DNA of 32,301 nt, taken from contig JAKARZ010000024.1 in the NCBI GenBank assembly GCA_021828405.1, positions 1 through 32,301 of the forward strand, written 5' to 3'. Position 1 is the first letter of the stretch; every line of letters begins with the position of its first letter. The stretch is from Bacillota bacterium. GTDB lineage: Bacteria; Bacillota_E; Sulfobacillia; Sulfobacillales; JAIMBI01. The notes under the pieces are model-generated. The model worked only from the letters and a program-made list of their open reading frames with translations, was not told the origin of the DNA and ran no database searches. Both the position numbers and the translations under genes were made by a program. Shown here in pieces: positions 16,632 to 24,448 of the stretch.

Positions 16632-17039
16632 CTATGCGGGTCTAAAGCACGGCAGCGTGACGTGCTCCGCCACCGGCACAAAGCGCACCCGCACCGGCAT
16701 GCCGATGAACACGTCTTCGGGGGAACAGTCCACGATGCGGGTGGTCATGCGGGGTCCCTCTTCCAAGTCTACCAGCGCGAGCGTGTAAGGGAGCTCGTCT
16801 TTGAAAGCGGGGATAATCGGCGAGTGTACCACGCCAAAGGTGTGCACCGTGCCCCTGCCGGACAACAGCGCCCACTCGCACCGGAGCGAGAGGCACGCGG
16901 GACAGACCAGCCGGGGACGGAACCTCAAGGTTCCACAGTCCAGACAGCGCTGCATGCGTAACTCTTCGCGTTCACAAGCCTCCCAGAATGGAGTCGTGTC
17001 TTCGTCGGGTTTCGGTAGGGGACGCCTCGGTTCCGCCAT
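16632..17039 (-). CDS. Zn-ribbon/OB-fold (DUF35) acyl-CoA-binding partner protein
   Basis: This 135-residue protein starts with a helix containing PFWEACEREELRMQRC, then a rubredoxin-like zinc ribbon formed by CLDC and CPAC, and ends with an OB-fold (GTVHTFGVVHSPIIPAFKDE and onward to FVPVAEHVTLPCF). DUF35 proteins bind CoA thioesters and pair with thiolases, hydratases or the Ltp2-type aldolase, usually with the partner gene adjacent. Here the partner is the thiolase-like gene 57 bases upstream in the transcript. GGAGGAGG lies 9 bases before the ATG at 17039. Its presence is the main reason for predicting an aldolase complex rather than a free thiolase. The family call is secure; the partnership is inferred from order. 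Confidence 0.92.
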   Translation of the reverse strand: MAEPRRPLPKPDEDTTPFWEACEREELRMQRCLDCGTLRFRPRLVCPACLSLRCEWALLSGRGTVHTFGVVHSPIIPAFKDELPYTLALVDLEEGPRMTTRIVDCSPEDVFIGMPVRVRFVPVAEHVTLPCFRPA

Positions 17040-17096
17040 CGCTTCGTTCCTCCTCCAGTTGGGACCGATCAGCCAACAGGTCAGGCGCGGGGTCGG

Positions 17097-18248
17097 TTAG
17101 GTGGTGGTCAGAATCAACGTGCCGTGCGTGCTCATTTGCCCGCCGTGCCCGGAAACCAACGCCCACTCGGCGTCCGCCACCTGTCGCTCGGCTTCCACCT
17201 CGCCGCCGCGCAACTGACGCACCGCCTCCACGACATGCAGCATGCCCTCCACGTGCCCTTGCGACAAAAGGCCGCCATGCGTATTGACGGGCAGTTCTCC
17301 CCCAATCTGGATGCGGCCATCGGACACGAAATCACCGCCCTCGCCCTTCTCGCAGAACCCGTAATCCTCCAACTCCGCCAGCACCACATAGGTAAAGCAG
17401 TCGTACAATTCCGCCACATCGATGTCCCGAGGCGTGATCCCCGCCCGCTCGAATGCCTGGGGTCCGGACACGCGGGCGCCCAACCGCGTCAGATCCGCGT
17501 TCTGGTCCGAAAGGAACCGGTGGGGATGAAACTGGCTGTATCCTGCAATGCGCACGGGCCGCTTCTTAAGGTCCTGTGCGCGTTTGAGGGTAGTTACGAT
17601 GAACGCCCCGGCACCGTCGCTGACTTGACAGCAGTCCAGCAGTCTAAAGGGCTCCACCACCCAGGGCGAGGCGAAATAATCCTCCAGCGTCATCGGTTCG
17701 CGGCGCTGCGCGTTCGCGTTCAATGACGCATGCCTCCTCGCCGCCAACGCCACCTGGGCCAGGTCCTTGGCCTCCGTCCCGTACTCGTGCATGTGCCGCC
17801 GCGCCGCCATCGCATGGATCGCCGTTGCGCCGGGATGGCCGAATGGCCGGTCGAATTCCTCATAGCCCCGTTCGACGGGCGGCGCATGGCGGGGGCGTGT
17901 CGGCCCAGTACGCTGGGTTTGACTGTGAATGCAGAGCACCGTCTCTGCGAGTCCGGCATCAATCGCCATCATGGCCTGCTGAGCCATGCCCACAGAGGTG
18001 GCGCCGCCCAACTCCATCACCGTCGTGTATCGCGGCTGAATGCCCAAAGCGCTCGCCAGCTCCAGGCTGTAGATGAACGTCGCACCCATCTGCGATGTAA
18101 GCACGCCATCAATCTGCCGCGGGTGAAGGCCGGCATCCTCCAAGGCATGTTTGGCGGCCAACAGCGCCAACCCCGCCTTGCTGTACCCCGGCACCTTGCC
18201 GACCGGCGTATCTCCCACGCCCACGATGGCATATTGGTCACGCACCAT
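17097..18248 (-). CDS. Thiolase-like protein, Ltp2/SCPx-type predicted aldolase
   Basis: This 383-residue protein has the thiolase fold of the SCPx/Ltp2 group. Signatures include AIVGVGDTPVGKVPG at the start, RLLDCCQVSDGAGAFIVT, the block YDCFTYVVLAELEDYGFCEK, and VNTHGGLLSQGHVEG with the retained His. The usual thiolase nucleophilic Cys is absent: its loop reads MELGGATSVGMAQ. Ltp2, a known Cys-less relative, performs retro-aldol cleavage of beta-hydroxyacyl-CoA together with a DUF35 protein. A condensing or thiolytic role is therefore less likely than an aldolytic one. The ATG at 18248 is preceded by AAGGAGG at 8 bases; a TTG at 18254 is the alternative. It lies 44 bases behind the ammonia-lyase and directly upstream of the DUF35 gene. 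Confidence 0.88.
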   Translation of the reverse strand: MVRDQYAIVGVGDTPVGKVPGYSKAGLALLAAKHALEDAGLHPRQIDGVLTSQMGATFIYSLELASALGIQPRYTTVMELGGATSVGMAQQAMMAIDAGLAETVLCIHSQTQRTGPTRPRHAPPVERGYEEFDRPFGHPGATAIHAMAARRHMHEYGTEAKDLAQVALAARRHASLNANAQRREPMTLEDYFASPWVVEPFRLLDCCQVSDGAGAFIVTTLKRAQDLKKRPVRIAGYSQFHPHRFLSDQNADLTRLGARVSGPQAFERAGITPRDIDVAELYDCFTYVVLAELEDYGFCEKGEGGDFVSDGRIQIGGELPVNTHGGLLSQGHVEGMLHVVEAVRQLRGGEVEAERQVADAEWALVSGHGGQMSTHGTLILTTT

Positions 18249-18292
18249 GGTCAAAACCTCCTTCGCGTCGTCTCCCAGGGGTTACCCCGCCC

Positions 18293-19921
18293 TTACGCAT
18301 CCGTGCCGTCCTCCCAAGCCTCCCGGACCACCTCGGTGATTTGCCCGCTCCGGATGAGGCCCAGCACGGCGTCAATGTCCTCCTCCAGCTCGCGGTCGGT
18401 GTCGACAAACCGACTGACCGACCGCACCAGGTTATAGACGGCCCGCGTGCGTCCTAGCCCATCCGCTCCACGAAGGTCGGCCGCCTGACACAGCCCAATC
18501 AGGTGAACCGCCAACGTTTCCTGCACCAGCTGCACCACATCGCGCGTGCGCCGCGCCGAGGTGGCACCCATGCTCACCTTGTCCTGGTTGTGCGCCGCCG
18601 TCGACCGGGAAAATACCGTCAGCGGCATGCACAGTTGCAGGGCTTCGGCGGTCAATGACGACATCAAGAGCTGCATGCCCTTGAACCCATGGTAAATACC
18701 TTTGTCGGGATGGTCGTCCGGCAGCGGAACGATGAGCCCCGGCGTCAGTCCTTGGTTGAACTTGTCGTCCACCAACAACGCGAACTGCCGGTCCACCAAG
18801 TCGGCCACACTGGCCAGGGCGGTGCGGAGCGTATCCATCGCCAAGCTCACATGGCCGCCGGTAAAGTTGCCGCCGCTGTGCACCATCCCCGTGGACACGT
18901 CATAGAGGGGGTTGTCGTTGGAGGAGTTGACTTCTGTTTCCAGCCAGCTTCGCACCCACGACAAGGTGTCGTAGAGCGCCCCCACAAAATGAGGGGCGCA
19001 GCGAAGCGAGTACTTGTCCTGAATGCGAACCGAGAGCACTCGAAAGCCGCTCTCCATTTTTCCAAGTCCCGATACCACCTGCTGGTAGTCTCGCGCCAGC
19101 GCCGTGCCTTCGAGCAGCCAGCGCAGGGCCGCGGTAGAGCGCAGCAACCCGGCGTGAGGCTTATGTTCCCCCAGGAAGGGATGGAACGGCCCCGTGATCC
19201 CGACCAGGACCTCGACGGCCATCGCGGTGCAGACATCGGCCACACGGGCAATCTCCAGCGCGTCAGCGGCGGCCAGAATGCCAAGGCCCGTCATGAATTG
19301 AGTGCCATTGGTCATGGCGAGCCCCTCTTTGGGCTCAAGCACGAGCGGATCCAGACCCAGTTCCGCCAGCACCTCGTTCGAAGGGCGCACCGCTCCCTGG
19401 TAATACGTCTCTCGCTGTCCCATCAGTGTGGCGGCGATGTACGAGCCGGGAATCAGGTCTCCACTCGCTCCCACCGATCCGATTTCGCGAATGCAGGGAG
19501 TCGCACCCCGATTGAGCAAGGTCACCAGGTTATCGATGAGGAGCGGCCGCACGCCGGAATTACCGCGGGCCAGACAGTTGGTTCGGGCCATCACCACCGC
19601 CCGGGCTTCCTCCTCCGGCAGATAGGGCCCCCGGCCGCAGCCGTTCTTGCGGATTTGCGCCGCCGGCATCCGGCTCGCCCGATCGGCTCCCACCTGGCGA
19701 TTGACTGAATCCCCGAAACCCGTGGTCACCCCGTACACCGGACGCCCAGCCTGCACCAGCTGCTCGTTCAAGGCATGGCTTTGCCGGATCCGTTCGGAAA
19801 CCTCCTCGCCGGGGCCCAGTTCGACATAAGCGCCGCCGCGGGCCACTTTCACTACGTCCTCTACGGTGAGGGTGTACCCGTTTAAGTACACCGTTGTTTC
19901 GTTGTCGCTCACGCGGTCCAC
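18293..19921 (-). CDS. MIO-dependent aromatic amino acid ammonia-lyase (PAL/TAL/HAL family)
   Basis: This roughly 542-residue protein would eliminate ammonia from an aromatic amino acid to give an arylacrylate. It has the Ala-Ser-Gly triad (GSVGASGDLIPGS) that cyclises to the MIO electrophile, the catalytic Tyr in YGVTTGFGD, NGTQFMTG, QDKYSLRCAPH and NSSNDNPLYD. The C-terminal motif is NQDKVSMGATSARRT, closer to the NQD of phenylalanine/tyrosine lyases and aminomutases than to the QED of histidine lyases. At the selectivity pair, where histidine lyases have Ser-His, tyrosine lyases His-Leu and plant phenylalanine lyases Phe-Leu, this protein has Lys-Asn (IRKNGCG). GAGGGG is 6 bases before the GTG at 19921; a GTG at 19912 or the ATG at 19969 are alternatives. 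It leads the operon. An aminomutase activity cannot be excluded. Confidence 0.92.
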   Translation of the reverse strand: MDRVSDNETTVYLNGYTLTVEDVVKVARGGAYVELGPGEEVSERIRQSHALNEQLVQAGRPVYGVTTGFGDSVNRQVGADRASRMPAAQIRKNGCGRGPYLPEEEARAVVMARTNCLARGNSGVRPLLIDNLVTLLNRGATPCIREIGSVGASGDLIPGSYIAATLMGQRETYYQGAVRPSNEVLAELGLDPLVLEPKEGLAMTNGTQFMTGLGILAAADALEIARVADVCTAMAVEVLVGITGPFHPFLGEHKPHAGLLRSTAALRWLLEGTALARDYQQVVSGLGKMESGFRVLSVRIQDKYSLRCAPHFVGALYDTLSWVRSWLETEVNSSNDNPLYDVSTGMVHSGGNFTGGHVSLAMDTLRTALASVADLVDRQFALLVDDKFNQGLTPGLIVPLPDDHPDKGIYHGFKGMQLLMSSLTAEALQLCMPLTVFSRSTAAHNQDKVSMGATSARRTRDVVQLVQETLAVHLIGLCQAADLRGADGLGRTRAVYNLVRSVSRFVDTDRELEEDIDAVLGLIRSGQITEVVREAWEDGTDA

Positions 19922-19978
19922 GTCCTTCCCCTCTGGGGCGGCCGACCGCCCCTCTCTCGACCGAGCCATCCAAGGGTG

Positions 19979-20005
19979 GGCGCCACCCCAGCACGGGGCG
20001 GCGCC
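19979..20005 (-). terminator. Hairpin between the S53 relic and the ammonia-lyase gene
   Basis: GGCGCCGCCCC and GGGGTGGCGCC form an 11-bp stem with one G-T pair and a 5-base loop, 13 bases after the S53 relic's stop and about 58 bases before the lyase start. It may be the old terminator of the peptidase gene or a leader hairpin of the operon. No promoter of consensus type is visible between it and the lyase. Confidence 0.4.
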
Positions 20006-20017
20006 TCCCGGGTCGCC

Positions 20018-20808
20018 TCATTGAATGCGATGACCAGCCGGGCGCGTCCGCCCAATGCGGCTATCCCCCGACGCCGCGAAGTCTTGTGCCAACAGCGCCA
20101 CGTTGGGCTTTGAGCTCGCTCCCCGGATTGGAGAGCACCCGCCGTGCCCGTGTAATAGACGATGTCATTGCTGGTTCCGGTGGTGCCCAGCGGTTGGAAA
20201 GGAGAGGCGCTGCCGGCGGCAAACTGGTAGATCTCCAGGTTCAGGTTCGTGGGACCACCCGTCGCCCGCGACGCCGCATCCGCCCCGGCAGCGCCCGACG
20301 CGGCCAACATCGAGATGGTCTGGGCCGCCCCCTCCATGTAAGCCCCGGTGAAAGTGTGGAGACCCCCGGGGGAAATGAACCCGTTCTTGATGCCGTGCAT
20401 GACAGCCGTCTCACTGGACGCCCAATTGGACGAGACCGAGCGGGCCACATATTGGGTCACGGCCGTGAAATAGGCACCGACAAAGTCGGTGCCACCGCCG
20501 TTGGGGGCTTGATACGCCGCCATCTTCGCGTCGGGCGCGAGCGCTCCCGATCGCTCGACATCGAAGGAGGTCTCGCACGATCCTGCTGCTAGGGACGGGG
20601 TCGAGGAGCTGCCGTCAACGTTGACGAACGCAAGACGCTGTCCACGATCTTTGGCGTATTGGCGCCGACGTTGCCAAACCCGGTGACCCCGTTCCCCGGA
20701 GACCAGCAGGGTGAGCGCGGCCACAGCTCCGGGTCCTCCAACCACCCCGCCCAGCATCGACGTCGGGAGAGCGCCTGGAATCAGAGAGCATGTCGACCAC
20801 CGCATCAC
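20018..20808 (-). pseudogene. Decayed S53 (kumamolisin/sedolisin-type) serine peptidase
   Basis: The relic keeps the part of an S53 peptidase with the catalytic Glu and Asp: CETSFDVERSGALAPDAKMA matches the ExxxD helix of the family, followed by APNGGGTDFVGAYFTAVTQY. The end resembles the C-terminal strand, YYTGTAG, then in another frame KPNVALLAQDFAAS. The segment that should carry the catalytic Ser (SGTSxS) is not found intact, and the N-terminal part is split over frames (NGVTGFGNVGANTPK). Length is about half of a normal mature enzyme plus prodomain. Such peptidases are secreted and acid-active. This copy cannot be functional. It lies just upstream of the ammonia-lyase operon on the same strand. 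Confidence 0.6.
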
Positions 20809-20831
20809 ACACCTACTTCTGCTTCCTTGTG

Positions 20832-21038
20832 TTAGCCGCTGTAGCGAATTCGAGGGTCCTCAATCGCATAAACGAGGTCAGCTAGCGGGTTGCCGGTAAT
20901 TCCCGGCACGCCCACCATCAAGACGAGGGCCATCAGCATGGGATACTCCCGTTGCGAAGCCGCATTCCAAAACGGCAGGCTATCCCTGGGTAGTTGAAAA
21001 TCCTCCCCGATGATGAGGAAAGCGGACCCGGTTGTCAA
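20832..21038 (-). pseudogene. C-terminal fragment of a peptide ABC-transporter permease
   Basis: The frame reads as the end of a DppB/OppB-type permease: REYPMLMALVLMVGV, a hydrophobic stretch, then NPLADLVYAIEDPRIRYSG. The closing DPRIRY motif is characteristic of this permease family. Everything upstream of about 68 residues is missing, including the other membrane helices. No other subunit of the transporter is in the window. It is a truncated relic. Confidence 0.65.
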
Positions 21039-21601
21039 GGCCGAGGCTCTATGCTACAATCTCCCAGATTATGTTCGCTGCGGGCTCCCACAGCGCACAG
21101 AAGGCATACCTTGGCCACCCGCTCATCATCCGCGGCGAACCCGGAACGGAGATCACTGGCGACGTGTACGTCACGGGCCAGAATGTGGTGTTGCAAAGCC
21201 TGAACTGGCCCGGCACCGTGGTGGTGTCTTCCGGCGCGTCCGTCTCCGGGTCCGACTGCCCGCTCACAGCGGAAAACCTGGCGCTGGCGCCCACCGTGAG
21301 CGCCGGGGTCACCGCACGCCTCACCCAGACGAAGTTAGTCAACGGCCCCGGAGGAGGCGGAGGCATCCGGGTGCTGGATAGCCTGCTGTCAGTCGTCGAG
21401 TGCCACATGCAGGAACAGAGCGGCAGTCTGGTCCAGGTGATGGGTTCGGGCCGTGCAGAATTGCAGTACTGTGAGTTGGAGGGCGCCATGAATCATCGCG
21501 CCGTTCTCTGGGCCCTTCGGGACGGCAGCGTCAGTCTGGCCCTCGGAACAACTAAGACCTTGAAGTTACCGTGGGTTTCCCCGACGAGACCACGGCGCTG
21601 A
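21032..21601 (+). pseudogene. Right-handed beta-helix part of a SpoVK-like protein
   Basis: The 189-codon frame has repeated short beta-strand units such as TEITGDVYVTGQNVVLQSLN and VVVSSGASVSGSDCPLTAEN, typical of pectate-lyase-like parallel beta-helices. Its start, FAAGSHSAQKAYLGHPLIIR, closely matches the start of the decayed AAA+ gene at 28.1 kb (AVGSYSTQAAYLGHPIVIR). In some Gram-positive bacteria such beta-helix domains are fused to SpoVK/CbxX-type AAA+ modules. Here no AAA+ part follows and the frame ends in a short unrelated tail, so I take it as a C-terminally truncated copy. No clear ribosome binding site precedes it. It could alternatively be a short expressed beta-helix protein. 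Confidence 0.55.
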
Positions 21602-21655
21602 CTTGGCAACTGGGTATGATAGAGGTATCGAGGTCCACCGACGGGGGCGCCTGCT

Positions 21656-21874
21656 ATGATGGACACAGATCGTGCTGATTTCCTCCAACCCGTGTTGCGC
21701 CGTGTCCTGTTTTGGGACGTGCCGCTCGAAAACATCGACCTGGACACACACGCGGACTGGCTGATTGCTCGTGTGCTCTGGCGCGGCACTCTGGTCGCCC
21801 GTGCGGAAACGCGGCGCGCTCTGGACCTTCCCGGGCCCCACCCCCCGATCCAAAGGCTGCGGGCTGGCGGCTAG
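21656..21874 (+). CDS. DUF6922-like small protein, probably truncated
   Basis: This 72-residue frame begins with two ATGs and reads LFWDVPLENIDLDTHADWLI followed by ARVLWRGTL, matching the pattern of DUF6922 proteins (an FWD motif, a short linker, then an I-x-R-V/I-L helix). In other genomes these small proteins often stand next to nucleotidyltransferase-type toxins (AbiEii-like) and are thought to be partner or antitoxin-like proteins. No such neighbour is present here. The C-terminal third, from ALDLPGPHPP onward, does not fit the family and may follow a frameshift or deletion. It lies in a pseudogene-rich stretch, so it may be a relic too. Confidence 0.45.
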   Translation: MMDTDRADFLQPVLRRVLFWDVPLENIDLDTHADWLIARVLWRGTLVARAETRRALDLPGPHPPIQRLRAGG

Positions 21875-22236
21875 AACGGGATATCGTTCGCTCGCGTCAG
21901 CAGGTGCGCGCGGGCCGCGCCCCCCACGTGGATTGAGGGCGCCAACGCGTCCGTCGGCCCAGCGGGCCCGAGAGTATCCCACACAGCGGGCGGGTCCCAC
22001 ATGGATCCCGATCGAGCCGTCTTACGCCCAGTGCGGGCGGACATCGACCGCGCAAGGTATTGGTTCATCCCCACTTCGCCATGGGTCGGTGGGCCAACAC
22101 GCTGACCAGGGGGAATGCGGTCCACCAGAATGGCCAGGTTGTGCTCGCAGAACGCCACGACTGCCTGAGGCCAACCGGCGGCGTCTCGGTGTCGGCGGCA
22201 AGGCGAAAAGTTCTCCTTTCCCCCAGCCTCCGGCAG
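21875..22236. other. Gene-free stretch before the oxidoreductase leader
   Basis: No gene is supportable. One minus-strand frame (22158-21871) ends with NDIPF, which recalls the acidic tip of single-stranded DNA-binding proteins, but the rest shows no OB-fold pattern. Confidence 0.4.
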
Positions 22237-22340
22237 GATAGGGGCCGCGCAACGCGAATGAGCCGGTGCTCAGTCGCGGGCCACCTTGATCCCAGGAAAA
22301 ACGAGGCGCGCCCAAGGCGCCTGGCAGAAAGAGGTGGGCG
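22237..22340 (+). repeat. Duplicated leader of the FAD oxidoreductase
   Basis: This leader is shared with 10779-10880. It contains the small hairpin TGAGC-CGGT-GCTCA (22259-22272 region) and the block CCACCTTG(A/G)TCCCAGG. Conservation of the leader in a decayed copy shows that the duplication carried the 5' region. A regulatory role is possible but not demonstrated. Confidence 0.5.
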
Positions 22341-23501
22341 GTGGCAAGCACATCGGTTATCGTCGTCGGGGGAGGCATCATCGGGCTCTGTACGGCGTTT
22401 GAAATGGCCCAGGCGGGGCGGCATGCTAGCGTTACCGTCTTGGAGCGGCACCGCCTCGGATCCGGCACGACAGCCCGGGCTACCGGAGGCATCCGCACCC
22501 AGTTTTCGTCCGAGGCCAACGTGCGCCTGGCGCTGCTGTCCCGCGAGCACTTTGCGCACTGGCAGGACATCTATGGCGGCGATCCCCGCTTTGCCCGCAT
22601 TGGGTACCTGTTCGTCACGGCGCGCGAGCGGCAGGCCGCGCTGCTCCGCGCGGGCGCCGTCGAGCAGCGGCGCTGGGGGGTGGAGGTTTCGCTGCTGACG
22701 CCGGCGGCGTTGGGGCCGCTCGTCCCCGGAATGACGACCGGGGACCTCCACTTAGGCACGTTCACCGAGTCCGACGGCATCGCCGATCCCGGTGCCGCCA
22801 CCGCAGCGCTGGAGTCGGCCTGCCGCCGAACTGGGGTGGTGCTGCGCGAGGGCGCGGAGGTCCAATCGCTGCGGCTGCACGCGGACGGAGCGGTCGCCGG
22901 GGTGTCTTTAAGGGACGGTACTGCCGTGGATACCGACCAGGTGGTGGTGGCGTGTGGCCCGTGGACGGCGCCCCTGCTGGCTGACATTGGCGTGCGTATG
23001 CCCATCGAGCCCCACCACCGCCAGGTGTACCGAACAGGGCCCTTGCCGACCTGGCCTCCCCACATTCCGCTGACCGTGGACCTGGATACCGGCCTCTATT
23101 GCCACAGCGATGGCGCCGCGGTGGTTTTTGGCGGCGGCGACCGAGATACCTCCCCAAGCTTTGACGACGAGCCTCGACCGTCTGACGTCGCGCAGCTCGG
23201 CGCCGCGCTCGTCCACCGCTGGCCGTTCTTGGGGGAGGCCCCTATCACCCATACCTGGGCGGGCCTTCGCGAAATGACTCCCGACGACCTTGGGGTGGTG
23301 GGCGAGTTGTCCGATCATCCGGGACTGTTTGTCGCCGCCGGATTCAGCGGCCATGGATTCATGCAGGCCCCAGCCGTCGGCCTGGTGATGGCGGCGCTGA
23401 CAGCGGGCAGTCCTCCCCCTGTGGATGTCTCCGCCCTCGGTCCCGGACGCTTTATCCACAGCCAGGGCAGCGAGGACAAGAATGAGCACTACGTTTTTTG
23501 A
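22341..23501 (+). CDS. FAD-dependent oxidoreductase, DAO/glycine oxidase-like family
   Basis: This 386-residue flavoprotein has an N-terminal Rossmann FAD motif, SVIVVGGGIIGLCTAFEMAQ, the second flavin-contact block SGTTARATGGIRTQF, and a C-terminal GxxxxTPDxxG-type block, TWAGLREMTPDDLGVVGEL, followed by GLFVAAGFSGHGFMQAPAVG. This is the layout of DAO-superfamily enzymes (D-amino acid, glycine, sarcosine or related oxidases and the beta subunits of proline/hydroxyproline dehydrogenases), which oxidise C-N bonds. The exact amine is unknown. GAGG lies about 6 bases before the GTG at 22341. Downstream is a racemase relic, so the ancestral pair may have handled an amino acid racemate. Its own truncated duplicate lies at 10.8 kb. 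Confidence 0.9.
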   Translation: MASTSVIVVGGGIIGLCTAFEMAQAGRHASVTVLERHRLGSGTTARATGGIRTQFSSEANVRLALLSREHFAHWQDIYGGDPRFARIGYLFVTARERQAALLRAGAVEQRRWGVEVSLLTPAALGPLVPGMTTGDLHLGTFTESDGIADPGAATAALESACRRTGVVLREGAEVQSLRLHADGAVAGVSLRDGTAVDTDQVVVACGPWTAPLLADIGVRMPIEPHHRQVYRTGPLPTWPPHIPLTVDLDTGLYCHSDGAAVVFGGGDRDTSPSFDDEPRPSDVAQLGAALVHRWPFLGEAPITHTWAGLREMTPDDLGVVGELSDHPGLFVAAGFSGHGFMQAPAVGLVMAALTAGSPPPVDVSALGPGRFIHSQGSEDKNEHYVF

Positions 23502-23707
23502 CCGTCACCAAGACGTCGGACGCATCGGCAACCCGCCGCCGCCTCAGGATTGAAACAGAATGCCAAGGGGGACACCCATGGCCGTGCCAGCGGGTGACAG
23601 GAATGAAAAATGGCCTCCGAGCGCGGGACGATGGGGCGTCAAGCGCCTTCTGCCAGTTGTGGTCGCAAGGTGTTGTGGACACCATCAGAAGTAGGTGAAG
23701 CGTATTT
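23502..23707. other. Spacer between oxidoreductase and racemase relic
   Basis: No gene is supportable. A GATTGAAAC string at 23548-23556 is single and not part of a repeat array. Confidence 0.4.
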
Positions 23708-23725
23708 TTAAAGGGAGATGGCCGC

Positions 23726-24171
23726 ATGACAGGGGGAAGACGGCCATTCTACGGGCGGCGATTGGGGGCGTCGTCCTTTTGGACGCCGGGCACCCCAGGC
23801 TGCCCGGAGACGCCGGGCACATCGACACGTATGAACATCGAGTGCAATTTAAGGTCGTGTCCGAAGTCTGAGGGTTGGTCCGCGGCACCCTGCAGAGCCT
23901 GGCCGACCATGGCGCCATCACGGCGATCGGCGGCTGCGGATTTTTCGCCCGCGTGCACCGCGAGTTCCGCGACGAGGGCCCGATCCCGTTCTTGTCTTCC
24001 GCCGTGGTCCAGGTGCCCTGGCTCCGGGCGCTGTACGGCGACCCCGTGGGCGCTCTCACCATCGACGAAACGTCCTTGAGCGAGCAGTGGGTCCGCGACG
24101 TAGGGTGGTCGCGGACCGACCCCGCCTCGCTGTTTTGGCACCGGTGTCCGCTGCCATCCTGGCGTTGCTGA
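23726..24171 (+). pseudogene. Inactivated Asp/Glu racemase-superfamily gene
   Basis: The ATG at 23726, after AAAGGGAG, starts MTGGRRPFYG. A one-base loss in the following G-run moves the frame to AAIGGVVLLDAGHPRLPGDA, the PGDxG signature of the Asp/Glu/hydantoin racemase superfamily. An in-frame TGA (23869-23871) follows after FKVVSEV, and the same frame then resumes with VRGTLQSLADHGAITAIGGC, where the Cys is in the place of the first catalytic Cys (TTSCGF in relatives). The relic continues to FLSSAVVQVPWLRALYGD and SLSEQWV, then loses similarity, so the second half with the second catalytic Cys is missing. It stands 224 bases behind the FAD oxidoreductase in the same direction. Confidence 0.7.
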
Positions 24172-24448
24172 ACAGCATACCCGTCCCACCCGCCCGTACA
24201 ATCCCGATAATGACCAAACTTACAATACTCAGCCTTTTATGAAATCGACTAACTTTCTTCACACTCACCCGGCATGTGTGATGTCTGCTCCATGCCATGC
24301 TGCCACGACCTTGGTCTTCCCGGGATCGATCCCATCCCCTGCATGGCACCAGAATATTTGGTACCTTGCACCGCGTTCTTGCCTGCAGTAGGGGCCGAGC
24401 CATCTTATTCCGTTCCACTCTCTATTCCACTTCTCATTCCGCGCGCCG
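24172..24448. other. Gene-free, lower-GC spacer
   Basis: This stretch is visibly less GC-rich than its surroundings. Near 24408-24438 the minus strand shows loosely repeated GGAAT/GTGGAA units. I see no gene and no terminator with a T-run. Confidence 0.4.

Noticed and set aside
21871..22158. Minus-strand frame ending in NDIPF, like an SSB tail
   Set aside because: No OB-fold pattern precedes it and the acidic tail is missing; a five-residue match is not enough.
23548..23556. GATTGAAAC, resembling the end of a CRISPR repeat
   Set aside because: It occurs once, with no second copy or regular spacing.
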